Shown here: positions 41,911-53,334 of the stretch, one piece after another
Layout of the letters: each line of letters starts with the position of its first letter
Numbering within the stretch: position 1 is the first letter of the stretch
Source of the DNA: Dichotomocladium elegans
Taxonomy: Eukaryota > Mucoromycota > Mucoromycetes > Mucorales > Lichtheimiaceae
Assembly (NCBI GenBank): GCA_025716815.1
Contig: JAIXMN010000047.1
Span: 1-64,000, forward strand
Direction of reading: 5' to 3'
Length of the DNA stretch: 64,000 nucleotides
The notes under the pieces: generated by a model
Seen by the model: the letters and a program-made list of their open reading frames with translations, nothing else
What the model was told of the DNA's origin: nothing
Databases searched by the model: none
Position numbers and translations under genes: made by a program

Positions 41911-44651
41911 GGCTAAAAGAAAAGATATGTACTCACCTTTTTAAATTGATATTACTCCTCCATTGTTCATGGTATCGCAATACTGAAAACAGTATCATAA
42001 ACTGTGGGTTTTTGGTATTCTGTGTGAGTAATTTGGTAATTATATCTCCGATTCTCACTATATTATAGCCTTTTGAAAATAGGGACTTTTTTAAGAATTT
42101 CTAGCTTTCAATTTTCAATCGCCATTTTAAGGATCAAAATGACATTTTTAAGTTATAGTTACTAATACCAATCCTCCTTATTTTTTTCGGAGAATACAGC
42201 GGGCAACTCAGTTTGCTGAGCTCAAAAATGTTAAATTTTCTGGGAAAATCCATTGTTAATTAGTATAGTATCAGAGTAGAGTTTCTTGTATTAAAAAGCA
42301 TTTGTATATGTTTTCTCTAACCTACTATCGTAACACAAGCATACAATATATCACCAATCCGTCGCTTTACAGTATACTAATAGGCAGTTACTTTTATTAG
42401 CCATTTTAGCAACAAAACAAGGCAAAACTAAAATTTGGATTTCAAAAATGCATATGGTATAAAAGTGCAAAACCACCAAATCGAACCTGCGACCTACAGT
42501 ATACCAGTAGTCCGCTGTTACCAGTATACCAATATAACACACATCTTCTTACTATACCATGTGATTTTTGGTATGCTAGTCAGTGTCCCCTTTATGGTAT
42601 ATGAGGTATTATGGGTCAAATATATAGTCCCTCATGTTTCACCAGATTCATGTAGCATCAGCTACAGTGACAGGTCACTATTAACTGACAGATGCCTCTA
42701 CTGTGAAAAGAGATGGCTGAAGAGAATTAGATTGTTATAGATATCACACATATTGGCACCAACTATCCCCAAAAAAATTATAGCTATGTAAAAATGACTC
42801 GGGAGAATGACTCAGGTCCACATTAGTAAGATTTTTTCCCTTAATCTGGTATACCTGCTAAGCGGAGTATACTGTTACCAAATATATATAAAGAGGGCCA
42901 TAGAATACACCCATCTTATCTTATTACTCTTCCCTATGTCCACTGAGCCTAATCTAACCTCCCTCAGCACACCACTCCCATCTCTGTATGAGTTCTGGCC
43001 TATTGCAGGATGTGAATCCACAGCTTTCAGGTAGTTAAAGATTAACATATGTGATTAACCTATATTCTGATGCACCACAATAGGTACCTTGTAGGTCAAG
43101 GCACTTTCTATAATGAAGACTACCAAGGCCCAGAAATTATGTGCCCAAATGGTGTTAGAAGAAACTTGGTTTTTGGTGGATCACGTGGTCTTGTCTGGCA
43201 ATGTCCAAAGAAAGAATGCTGCCATAGGTCTCGCCGATCAATTCGTACCCAGTCCTTTTTCTACCAGCTGAAGGCTCCATTAAACAAGATTCTCTTGGTT
43301 ATCCTACTTTTCCTCCAACGTTGCCCAACTACCAATATTTCAGCTATGGCAGGGATATCAGTACCAACAGTAAGGGAAATCCTAAATATGGTCCTTTATG
43401 TAATGGAGTGCCACCTTACTTTGGATGACATGATGGTTGGCAAGTATTCTTTTCCTAGACACATTCACTATGCTATTTACTAATCTTCCATTAAACGATT
43501 ATAGGAGGAATTGATGCTAATGGTGAGCCAATTGTTGTGGAAATCGATGAAAGCAAGTTTGGAAAGAGGAAGTACCATCGCGGCCACCAGGTGGAAGGAG
43601 TCTGGGTTGTTGGTGGTGTTGAAGGCACAGCTGCCCGAAAGCTGTTCCTTGCTACAGTTCCAAGGCGTGATGCATCTACTTTGGAGGCAATTATACAGAA
43701 GTTTGTTCGGCCTGGAAGCATTGTTCACACTGATTGCTGGAGGGGATACATGCATCTAAACGAACTGGATGGGTTATCTTTAACCCACTGTACAGTAAAT
43801 CATGAACATGCTTTCATTGCACCTGATGGTACCCATACTAATACTATTGAAGGTAAGAATCAAAGCGCATTTTATAGCATTAACTCATCATTTAGTAGGT
43901 ACATGGAATGGGATTAAAATCAATATCCCACCCCGCCAACGCACAAGACAGAAAACGCCATGGAAACTAGTTGAGTTCATGTGGCGGCGCAAGCATTCCT
44001 TGGATCTCTGGGGTGGCTTTATGACTGCCTTAGCTAAGGTCGAATTCCACCATCTGCAAGGCTTAGTAATGCCTGTACCAGTGTACACACAGGTGGAAGA
44101 GACGCCTGCTGATTTAAGAGTGCCAATTGGTAGGTTACTAAATCTTTTACTTAGCATCTAACTGAACTGGATTGTTAAACACTATAGAATGGGACCTCAA
44201 CAGCAGCCGCTTAACGCGCAGACGCATTAATGATGACGATGGAGAGGAATCAAATAGCCAGAGTAGTAGTGATAGTGATTCAGATAGTGACTTTGTAGAA
44301 TCTGATGACTAGTTCTATTAGCTAGGCAAAAATCAAAATTTTCTTTCGCTTAACATGCATGCATTCAACTCTACGCTATTTAAAGATGTGACTTTACTTA
44401 TATATCATGTCACGGAAATGTCATTTTCATGCAGAAAATGCATAAAAAGGTATTTCCTAGTCAGATATTAGATACCGATCATTTTCAAACTGCAATAGCA
44501 TATCCATATCTAAACCCCGCGTGACGCAAACTATATGTGGAGGAAGCCCAGAAAACACGCTTTTAAACGCATATTTCAGCGTCACAATAGCTCAACCTGA
44601 AATAGAGTAACACATGATTTAAAAGGTGAGTACATATCTTTACAGAGATCC
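41911..44651 (+). mobile_element. Merlin-1 (IS1016/ISXO2-like DNA transposon)
   Basis: Begins GGCTAAAAGAAAAGATATGT and ends with the inverse of GGATCTCTGTAAAGATATGT, sharing AAAGATATGTACTCACCTTT as inverted repeat. A perfect 8 bp target duplication GTGCGAAG is at 41903-41910 and 44652-44659, fitting the 8-9 bp of Merlin. It lies inside the right TIR of MULE-3. The interior left of the gene (about 41960-42900) is AT-rich with no other gene; a tRNA-like stretch with a B-box-like motif on the minus strand is near 42470-42530. Confidence 0.92.
42936..44312 (+). CDS. Merlin-1 transposase (ISXO2-like DDE)
   Basis: Five exons. The first opens MSTEPNLTSL. The second (about 43082-43440) has a Cys-rich zinc ribbon (CPNG..., CPKKECC) and a helix-turn-helix-like SVPTVREIL. 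The third (about 43503-43852) begins the DDE core: EIDESKFGKRKYHRGH (first Asp), IVHTDCWRGY (second) and TNTIEG (Glu). The fourth has TWNGIK, TPWKLVEFMWRRK. The last encodes a Ser/Asp repeat tail ending at TAG 44310-44312. All catalytic residues are present with no internal stop, so it is plausibly functional. The same architecture is found in Merlin-2. Confidence 0.88.
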
Positions 44652-45429
44652 GTGCGAAGTTCCATTACTCTTTTGCAACTGTTCAGTTGTTCTAATTAGT
44701 TTGGAGTACATGCAATCTGATTTTACAAAGTCTGCGCAAGACTTACAAGAAATAAGTAACAATTCCAGATCGATCAACTGCAATGCCGACATCTACAGAG
44801 CATGATGCTACTGACACCGAATCTTTGGGGAACATTGCTCGTTCTTTGTGCACATGGCAATCTTTGTTTGCTTTGCAGGAGGCGGTGAAGCTAATGCCAA
44901 TTGTACAAAACTGCAGGCCTGAATTATGCGAAATAACGTGATTATGAGAAAGCACTCGTCAAGATGATAGACATTTGCTTGCAGGAATATTCTTGATGCT
45001 GAATCTTGAAGGGGAATCCACCCATTCCACTACAGATGGCAGGCGGTTCGTAATTAGAAAAGGCGTAAGACTGAAATTACTGAATTGGACAGAGATGCAC
45101 GCATGATGTGGAAATGACACGCTACTAATTTCAAACTTATTAGTCTCTGTGCGAGCCATTACTAAAGCTGTCCTCTGTTGACAATGTCGCGGCATTAGCA
45201 GCTGGTAAAAGAATGGGGCAGATTGCTACTTCAGAAAAAAAATGAACGCAGGCTATGTGGTCACAGATGTTAGTGAAATTTTTTTGGGGACACACCCAAT
45301 TTTTCGAACTCCACGCTTTACGGACACAAAATTCAATTTTTGCCTCCCTACCGTTTTTCTATATTTCAGTTTCCCTGATAACCTGTAACTTTCAATACTT
45401 CTTTTTACTCGTCGCTTTTTTTTTTAAAC

Positions 45430-46285
45430 ATGTCCAACCCTGCTATCACCACCGCCATTGACAACGCTATCTCCAACGTCTCATCGGGGCCTGTGAGAAA
45501 AGGCAATCGAAGCACTGGCTATAAGCCAGATGAGGACAAGATGCTGGCGCATGCTTGGGTCCGCGTCTCCACGGATGGAATCAGCGGCAACAGCCAAACT
45601 GAGAAGGAATTCTGGAGACGCGTACTGGACGATTATGAATCCACCAGACTGTCGAAGTGGGGAGGAAGATATTCCCAGCGAGAGGCGGGCGGTCTGGCCA
45701 GCCACTGGCAAAAAATAAAGAAGGAGCTCCTGAAGTTTGCCGGCTACAAGGCCAGAGCCGAGCGCGAACGGGGCAGTGGACAGAACGATGGCGACGTCGT
45801 AAGTACTTGATCCTAGGTGTAGCGGTATATAATATGATAATGGTGATAACTAAATTATGCTGGAAGTATAATGTCGCCAAAGACTTGTTCCTGGCGGCGG
45901 AAGAACGAAGTCTCGACTTCGAGTATGTGTGGCCGATCGTGTGTGATCAGCCATGCTGGCGAGACTGGTCGGCCAAAGGAAAGGGCAAGGCGCCTAGTGC
46001 TGACTCTGGAAATGATGGGGCCGAAGGTTCTGATGCCCGTCCTGCTGGCCGCAAGCAGCAGAAGCTGCTGGAGGAGTGAAAGCACAAGTGGGACGAGATC
46101 CACGAGAAGAACATCGAGCAAAACGATGCTTTTCTCGTGGAGATGTGCAGGAAGAACATGCTCCTTCAGGAATTGAAGGAGAACGCGATCATGTCTGTCA
46201 ACATGTCGACTTTGACAGACATCCAACGTGCATATTATGAGCATATGCAAAAGGAAATAATGGAGAAGCGAAACATCGCACAATA
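45430..46285 (+). pseudogene. Harbinger-2 trihelix/Myb-like accessory protein, one in-frame TGA
   Basis: Exon 1 from 45430 (to about 45798) encodes a Myb/trihelix-like domain typical of plant-type Harbinger partners: KPDEDKMLAHAWVRVSTD, FWRRVLDDY, and ASHWQKIKKELLKF. An intron follows; exon 2 (from about 45880) starts KDLFLAAEERSLDFEYVWPI, then a Gly/Ser/Asp linker and LLEE. A TGA at 46077-46079 interrupts, but the same frame continues (KHKWDEIHEKN ... EIMEKRNIAQ) to TAA at about 46285. The stop is one C-to-T change from CGA. If the stop is real, the C-terminal helix, probably used for dimer or nuclease contact, is lost. Confidence 0.8.
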
Positions 46286-46294
46286 AAAAAATGT

Positions 46295-47643
46295 TTATTC
46301 TTGATTCCCCCGCATTTGCCACAGATGATGCGAAAGGTCTGTTCGTAGTTGCATGTACATATTCCGATCCTTGATCATCCTGTCGCGGCCAGTCAACTCT
46401 TCAAGATTATTATTATCTTGACGGGAAACCAGGGCAATAGGATCTTCTTCGTGAAGATATTGCGGGTCATCATCGTCGCGCTCATCCTCGACGATCATGT
46501 TATGCATGATAATGCATGCCTTCATGACCCTTTCAAGGTCGGAATGCTTCCACAATCTTGCTGGTCTGGAAATGATCTGGAAGCGGCCTTGAAGAACCCC
46601 GAAAGCTCTCTCGATATCTTTACGTACGCTTTCATGGATGGTAGTAAAATACTATAAAGAAAACAACCCCATATTAGAAACAGATATACAAAAATAGTGT
46701 AGCTACATACCTGTTCGCGCTGTCCTCTTGGTTCAGCGTACGCCTGAACAATAGTCGACCATTTTGGATATATTCCATCCGCCAAATAGTATCCCATTGA
46801 ATACTTGTTGTTGTTGATAGTGAATTCGACAGGAGGGAGACGTCCAGACGCGATGTTATCCATTAAATTGGACCTATTCAAGACATTGATATCATTCAGA
46901 GTTCCAGGTTGCCCAAAAAAGGCATGCCAAATCCATAAATCGCTTGAAGCAACTGCTTCAAGGATTACTGTTGGCGCTTTCTCCTTGCCGGAAAACTGGC
47001 CGTGCCATGCCGTTGGGCAATTTTTCCATACCCAATGCATGCAATCTAGCGAGCCAAGCATTCCTGGAAAGCCACGTTTGGCATTCGCTGCCAGTATCTT
47101 CTCCAGGTCAGATGCATTCGGGGAGCGAAGGTACTGGGCACCAAATACGTTGATAACTCCAGAACAGAACTGCTTCATAGCCTCCAACCCGGTACTTTCC
47201 GCCATGTCAAAGTACTCGTCAAACATATCAGAGCTCGTGCCATAAGCCAGCTGCCTCATGGCCATCGTTGCTTTCTGGAGAGCCGAATGACCGAGCTTTC
47301 CTACTGCATCAGTTTTCTGACGAAAATATTCGTCATGGTCCTCCAAAGCGTTTACAATTCGGAGGAAAAGGTCTCGGCCCATCTGAAAACGGCGCCGGAA
47401 GCGGTTGGCTGGATACCTTGGGTATTCAGCAAAGTAATCCTGATAAAGCCTTTCACCGCTCTGAACACGATCGCGGTGAATAGTGCGGCATCCTGGTACA
47501 GATCCGCCTCTCTTAGATGGATATTCCATTTCTTCGCGTTCTGCTTCAAGCAAACTCCAGATACGCTTTTGGTTATTGCGCCAGTATATTTCCTCATCAT
47601 CTGCTTCAGCAAAAAGTTCTGCTAGCTGTCTTGGGGTGGCCAT
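46295..47643 (-). CDS. Harbinger-2 DDE nuclease, intact
   Basis: Two exons, 47643-46711 and 46651-46295 (GT-AG intron of 59 bases), 429 residues. N-terminal helical part with FRRRFQMGRDLFLRI, then first Asp in GSLDCMHWVWKNCP, followed by FGQPGTLNDINVLN with its Asp, YYLADGIYP, and after the intron IERAFGVLQGRFQII with the Glu. This is the HARBI1/ALP1-like nuclease type common in plants and oomycetes. No stop or frameshift inside. Transcribed toward its partner gene and ending 10 bases from it. Confidence 0.92.
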
Positions 47644-47905
47644 TTCGAAAAGTAAGAGAAAGAAAACAAAGGTCTCTCTAAATTTAGCAGAGATATACCA
47701 CTGGGGAATAAAGTTTCTTAGCTAAAATGGGAAAATAGCGGACCACTAGGGAAAATTGAATTTTTTAAGGTTATTGCTAAAGATGGCAACATGTCTATGT
47801 GGCTTTAGAATAGAAATACCGCTGGGGTTGCTCTTACTACCTTCTATTTGCTCCAGATACTACAATACTCTTGACCAATCAGATTAGTAGAACAGTGAAC
47901 GCGCG

Positions 47906-48162
47906 TGTCGTGCTTATTTTTTGGCGGTTGCACTGTAGCCAATAGCAACGACGAATGATAACCAAGAAGTATTGTAACGTAAAGAGATGATGTTTATTCA
48001 TATGGTGTGATGGGGATATTTATATAACATGGTTATCTATGATAAGTGGCAAAGTAATAATGCTGCGCTTGCTGCGCTTGCTGCGCATGAGCTGCGGATG
48101 CTGAGCAACCAAGTTGATGTTGTCAAAAGAATATTGCTGCGCCAGCGCATAATACCCCGACA
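47906..48162 (-). repeat. 3' LTR of the Gypsy element
   Basis: 257 bp; on the plus strand begins TGTCGTGCTTATTTTTTGG and ends AATACCCCGACA. It differs from the other LTR at only a few positions (for example GCACTGTAGCC versus GCACCATAGCC). Confidence 0.93.
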
Positions 48163-48178
48163 ATACCCCCTCTCCAGA

Positions 48179-51100
48179 TTATTGCACGTCCTCGTGCATA
48201 GGTGTACTTGTAGCTTGAGCAAGACGTTGACGTTCTTGAGCACGTGAGGAAGCAGGATCATACCAAGGTTCCGGAATCGGGTTCTTGACGTTGAGAGGAC
48301 GTAAGCGATCAGTGTGTACCATGGATGTGTAAGCTTTGCCTTGCATGTCTTGAAGTTTGTATGTATGATATTCGTCATTCTTGCCAATAACACGGTAAGG
48401 GCCTTTCCAATTATATTCAAGGCTAAGTTTGTTGTCATGGCGCATAGCAACAATATCACCGATGGAAAAATCTTGTGGTTTGAGTAAGGCATCCCATCTT
48501 TGCTTGTCAAGTTGAGCATTGCGTTGAAGTCGATTGATGGCCTTGTTGCGTGAATCATGTAAATTATGTAAATCAGGCAAACGAGAGTCTGCCAGTGCTT
48601 GTGGATCATCAGATGGATTTGAGAGGACCATTGGCTGCAAAGTGTCACCAGGGAGAACAGGATCTTGACCGTACACCATATAAAAAGGACTAAGGCCAGT
48701 TGTACGATGCTTGCGAATGCGACAGGCAAAAACAGTAGTATCCACAAATTCATCCCAACGATGAATGGCACCATTGACATATTTGCGTAACATTTGCTTG
48801 AGGATTCCATTTGTGCGTTCGGCCTTGCCATTTGTGCGTGGGTGAAAAGCTGATGTGCGCTTGTGTTGGATCTTCATGCGGCCAAGATAAAGAGCAAGAA
48901 TGTTGGAAAGAAAATTTGCACCACGATCCGTGACGATTTCATGTGGACAACCAAAACGCATAACAATCTCCTCGTGCATAAACTTGGAAATGGCTTCTCC
49001 TGTAGCATCTGGTAAGGGACGTGCAATGGTCCAATTGGTAGTATAGTCAACCGCGACGAGAAGCCATCAATTGCCTTTGATGGTTTGTGGCAATTCACCA
49101 ATGAAATCCAGGTGCCAACGAGCAAAAGGAGCGGGAACATCCAATGGTTTCATAGGAGCATGATGTACATGACGATCAGCGTTGGAAGCAAGTTGGCATT
49201 GTGGACATTCCTTGATCCATGTATTGATGTCATTTTGCATATCAGGCCACCAATAGCGTTTCTTGATCAAATCATACAATGTCTTGTTGCCAGGATGTCC
49301 AAAGCCGGTGTGGAATTGTTGCACAAGGTCAGCACGCCGAGTGAACAACACATAACGCACCTCGTTAGTTTGGCCTCCATTCTTGATGAGACGATAAACT
49401 TGATCGTTGCGGGTCACAAATCGTTGTCGATGTTTTTGTAATAAATCCTTGTATAACGACGGCCATTTTTCTTCAGGCTTCGCATAAAACTTTGGCCAAT
49501 CGGTTTCTTGGATAGCGCGCACCGCGTAGAGGTATTCAGGCTCCATATCTTGTTCCGATGTCTCGCACTCGGGTCCATCGCGACGTGAAAGCAAATCAGG
49601 TACATGGTTATCTTTCCCAGGCTTGTATTGAATATTGGGATCGTATAACTCTAGCTCCGCAATCCATCGAGTGAGGCGAGGTGTAGGCTTGGTTTGTGTG
49701 CGAAAGTACTTCAATGGATGATGATCAGTGTGCACGATATAACTTCTTCCTTCCACAAAACAACGCCACGATCTCAATGCATGCAAGATACCCAAAAGCT
49801 CTCGTTCTTGTGCTGGATAGTTTCTCTCAGCTGGTGACAACTTCTTGGATTCAAACGCCACTGGATGCATGAGACCATCGTCACCTTCTTGAAGCAATAC
49901 GGCGCCAACACCAAAATCGGATGCATCCGTCTCGATGATAAATGGCTTGTCTGGATTGGGTGGCAACAAAATGGGTGCCTCAATCATGCGGGCTTTGATT
50001 TCTTCAAATGCGCTTTGACACGCAGGCGTCCACACAATTGCCCTTTCCTTCGCTCCCGTTCCTTGTGTCAAGTCTGTCAAGGGCGTGGCAATCGAAGCAA
50101 AGTTGCGAATGAACCGACGATAATGCGATCCCAACCCAATGAATTGTCGTACTTCTTGCACATTCCTTGGTACTGGCCAGTCTTGTATCGCCTTTATCTT
50201 CTGCATCGAAGGGCTTATTCCTTTCCCGGATATGCGAAAACCAACAAACTCCAGCTCAGTCTTGAAGAACTCGCACTTCTTCTTGTTGGCAATCAGCTTG
50301 GCATCTTGAAGACGACGTAACACTTCACGCACATGGCACTCATGTTCCTCCTTGGTTTTGCTGTAAATGAGGATATCATCCAAATATACCAACGCATACT
50401 CATCAAGACAATCACCAAGCACTGCATTCATCAAGAGCTGAAAAGTAGGTGGTGCATTTGTCAATCCAAAAGGTAAGACGAGCCATTCCCAAGAGCCATA
50501 TCGTGTATTGAATGTGGTCTTGTCAACATCCTCATCTCGAATCCTTACTTGATGATAGCCGCTTTTCAGGTCGATACTCGAGAAATATTTGGCACCACCT
50601 AGACGATCCAAGCATTCATCGATACGAGGTAATGGATGTGTATTGCGCTTGGTGACTTGATTGATTGCGCGATAATCAATACACAGCCTCATAGATCCAT
50701 CCTTCTTGCGTACGAATAATACTGGTGCTCCCCAAGGTGATGTACTTGGTCGAATAAGTCGTAAGTCTTGAAGCTCCTTCAGTTGCTTTCGCAATTCATC
50801 CAGCTCACGCGGACTCATCTTGTAAGGTGGTCGGCTAATAGGTGCAGCATCACCGGTATCAATAATATGGGACACATTGCGATCTGGTGGTAGTCCTGGA
50901 AGCTTGTTTTGGAATACATCTTTGAACTCGACGATCAATGACTTGACTTTGGCATCCTCCACGTCTCCAGAATCTTCGGCCTCTGGACGAAGGTAACAGG
51001 CAAACATGTGTTCAATCTTCTTGTCACGCTGATATCGTTGAATTTGTCTAGCTGAGATGAGATATGCCAATTCTGGTACTTCACGAACGTGCTTAGGATG

Positions 51101-51847
51101 AATGGTGTATGTGGTGCCAGCATCGACAATCTTCCAAGTATCACGATCCCAATCAGGAATTGGCTTGTGTTGCTTGATCCAATCGCGCCCCAATATGAGA
51201 TCGAACTTCGTATCCAAGACATAGGCAGTTACTTGATGCACAAATCCACCGGCATTCAACTGGAGAGTCACGCGTTCATCGATACGCATGCAATGACCAC
51301 CAGCAGTTTCAACACTTCGACCTTTAATACGCTCTCGAGGCACTCCTTGAACCAATGATGGTGATACATATGTTGATGAGGCACCACTATCCAGCAAAAT
51401 TTCACAAGGATAACCGTTGCATATCATGGAATATAGCGGTAAATCGGTATTGGTTGTGGTGAAAAGCTTCTCCAGATGATTCATGTCATTTTCCAGGTTG
51501 CCCTCGTAAGGACCAAAAATGGCATCAAAGTCGGTATCGATGTCGAGAAGGTGAGCAGTCAGTGGGTCTTGTTTCATGATGTGTACTTGATGGGCTGGTC
51601 TTGAGAAATTGTGTTGGAAACCAGGGTCTTGCTGGTGGGGTGGTTCCTCATATGTCATTCTTCGAAATGGTCGAAAACGGTAAGCGTCAGGTAACGTGTC
51701 TAATGTGCAATCTCGTGCAAAATGTCCTTCGTTTCCACAGTTGTAGCAAATAACAGGCCTTCGTTCGATGTATTGTTGTCCATAGTATCTTGTGTCGTGT
51801 CTTGTATAAAAATCTTGTCGCCTGTGCATGGTGGATCGAAAAAGCAT
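48179..51847 (-). pseudogene. Gypsy polyprotein (zinc knuckle-PR-RT-RNH-IN), one in-frame TGA
   Basis: One minus-strand frame from 51847. CCHC zinc knuckle CYNCGNEGHFARDC (residues 34-47), aspartic protease LLDSGASS (151-158), RT with YRAINQVTKRNTHPLP and YLDD (488-491), RNase H with TDASDFGVGAVLL, integrase HHCC zinc finger (HTGFGHPGNK ... CPQCQ). Then TGA at 49069-49067 interrupts the integrase core. The same frame continues to 48179 with the core Asp and Glu (VTDRGANFLS; PRTNGKAERTNG) and a chromodomain-less C-terminal GPYRVIGK segment. The stop is one C-to-T change from an Arg codon. No capsid part is present. Confidence 0.93.
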
Positions 51848-51858
51848 CAGCTACCAAT

Positions 51859-52115
51859 TGTCGTGCTTATTTTTTGGCGGTTGCACCATAGCCAATAGCA
51901 ACGACGAATGATAACCAAGAAGTATTGTAACGTAAAGAGATGATGTTTATTCATATGGTGTGATGGGGATATTTATATAACATGGTTATCTATGATAAGT
52001 GGCAAAGTAATAATGCTGCGCTTGCTGCGCTTGCTGCGCATGAGCTGCGGATGCTGAGCAACCAAGTTGATGTTGTCAAAAGAATATTGCTGCGCCAGCG
52101 CATAATACCCCGACA
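51859..52115 (-). repeat. 5' LTR of the Gypsy element
   Basis: 257 bp, the counterpart of 47906-48162; transcription would start in this copy and run leftward. Both copies contain a triplicated GCTTGCTGCGC-type short repeat. Confidence 0.93.
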
Positions 52116-53334
52116 CGCGTTCACATTTTAACAACTTTCATTGGCTCATAATCCCACTTACCATGTACCTATACCTAAAGATCAGGGTTTTGCTATTTGC
52201 ACCACCCCATTTACACCACCCCTGTTTCAAACCCAGCCGGCGGCCCACCCCACACCACGCTCTTACACCACCCCTCATGCAAACCTCGCCCGGCGCGCAC
52301 CACCCCAACTCAAACTCTATCCTAATTACAATCGCACAAGGAAGATTGACTTGTGTTTAATCTCATGGCATTAGGTGTTGCACCTTACAGATCGCAGCAA
52401 TGATGGTAAATTAGGTGGATCCTTCTGCCAGATGCTGAGCATATTTGGTGTATGATTCAGCTAGACAAGGAAAACTCGGTGCTGAAGTCTGAAGTGAGCT
52501 TTATGCACAATCGGGAAGGGTCATTTAAACTTTACCGAATGAAATGGCTTTTATGGAAGAAATCTACAAACACAGAGTTTTCTTTATGTAATGATGCAAT
52601 ACATTGTTTGTGCTTTATCCTCTTAAGCCTTTCGTACTCATTTCAGGGCAATAATGTGCTGATGAAGAGGATAATCGACATCTCGCCAAGCAACATAATT
52701 CACATTTCAAGACTCGTTGTCAGATAGTCGGAAAAGAAATAAAGTTTTGCGCCCAGGAAATAATACACGCTTTTCCCTCATACTCTCATTACTAGAACTC
52801 AATCTCATCAATCATGTCAGATGTGAAAAACTCTGGTAGCATTCCCACGGATCTGGATCGTACCTGGACCGGCCATGAAGCTGCTTATGCGGCCTGCCAA
52901 GCATGGGCGAAAAAGCAAGGCTACGCTCTTTACACTTGCAAGAGCAGTTACAAAGGTAGCAAGAAGTATCGGCGTATCTCATGCAAGCATCACGGGGTAC
53001 CCAGGAATCAAGATGAGCTTCCTGAAGCGGTGCCTGGTCCAACCGCAATAATAGTGGACAGTCAAGGCAATTCCGTTTCATCCACTGAAGTAAAGAAGCA
53101 TAATAAAAAGCACTCCCAGCGTAATGGGTGTCCTTTTCGGCTGAATGGGAGTATAGCACGCCACACTTTCAATCTGACCTAGACGGTGCACCAATCATGC
53201 TACAAACATAAAAATTATATATTCTGATAGCTCTAAATAACGCGCATCGTGTAACAATATTTTAAACTCCGACACATATATAGTTCGCTTCGTCTTTAGG
53301 TTTCAGCTTCTTCTTCTATTATAGTATAGGTCTT

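Larger units (their letters stand above)
38125..45343 (+). mobile_element. MULE-3 (Mutator-like, ~790 bp TIRs), host of Merlin-1
   Basis: TIRs: left 38125-38916; right 41804-41910 plus 44652-45343, the right one split by Merlin-1. The ends read GCAAAAATTGAATTTTGTG. Target duplication CTCCCTACC (9 bp) at 38116-38124 and 45344-45352. One apparently intact multi-exon transposase gene lies between the TIRs. Confidence 0.93.
37965..47833. mobile_element. Harbinger-2 (PIF/Harbinger), host of MULE-3
   Basis: TIR GAGCAACCCCAGCGGTATTT at 37965 and its inverse ending at 47833, with the TTA target duplication (37962-37964, 47834-47836) that defines the superfamily. It encodes a trihelix/Myb-like protein (45430) and a DDE nuclease (47643-46295). 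A 7.2 kb MULE sits in its left part; without that insertion the element is about 2.6 kb. Confidence 0.94.
47906..52115 (-). mobile_element. Ty3/Gypsy LTR retrotransposon lacking a capsid region
   Basis: Two 257 bp LTRs (47906-48162 and 51859-52115), nearly identical, bounded by TGTCG...CGACA, with a 4 bp CGCG target duplication. On the minus strand a TGGTAGCTGATGC segment right after the 5' LTR resembles a tRNA primer site, and a purine tract GGAGAGGGGG precedes the 3' LTR. Only 12 bases separate the 5' LTR from the pol-like frame, so the usual gag capsid region is absent. It landed in the palindrome GTGAACGCGCGTTCAC. The near-identical LTRs suggest recent insertion. Confidence 0.94.
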
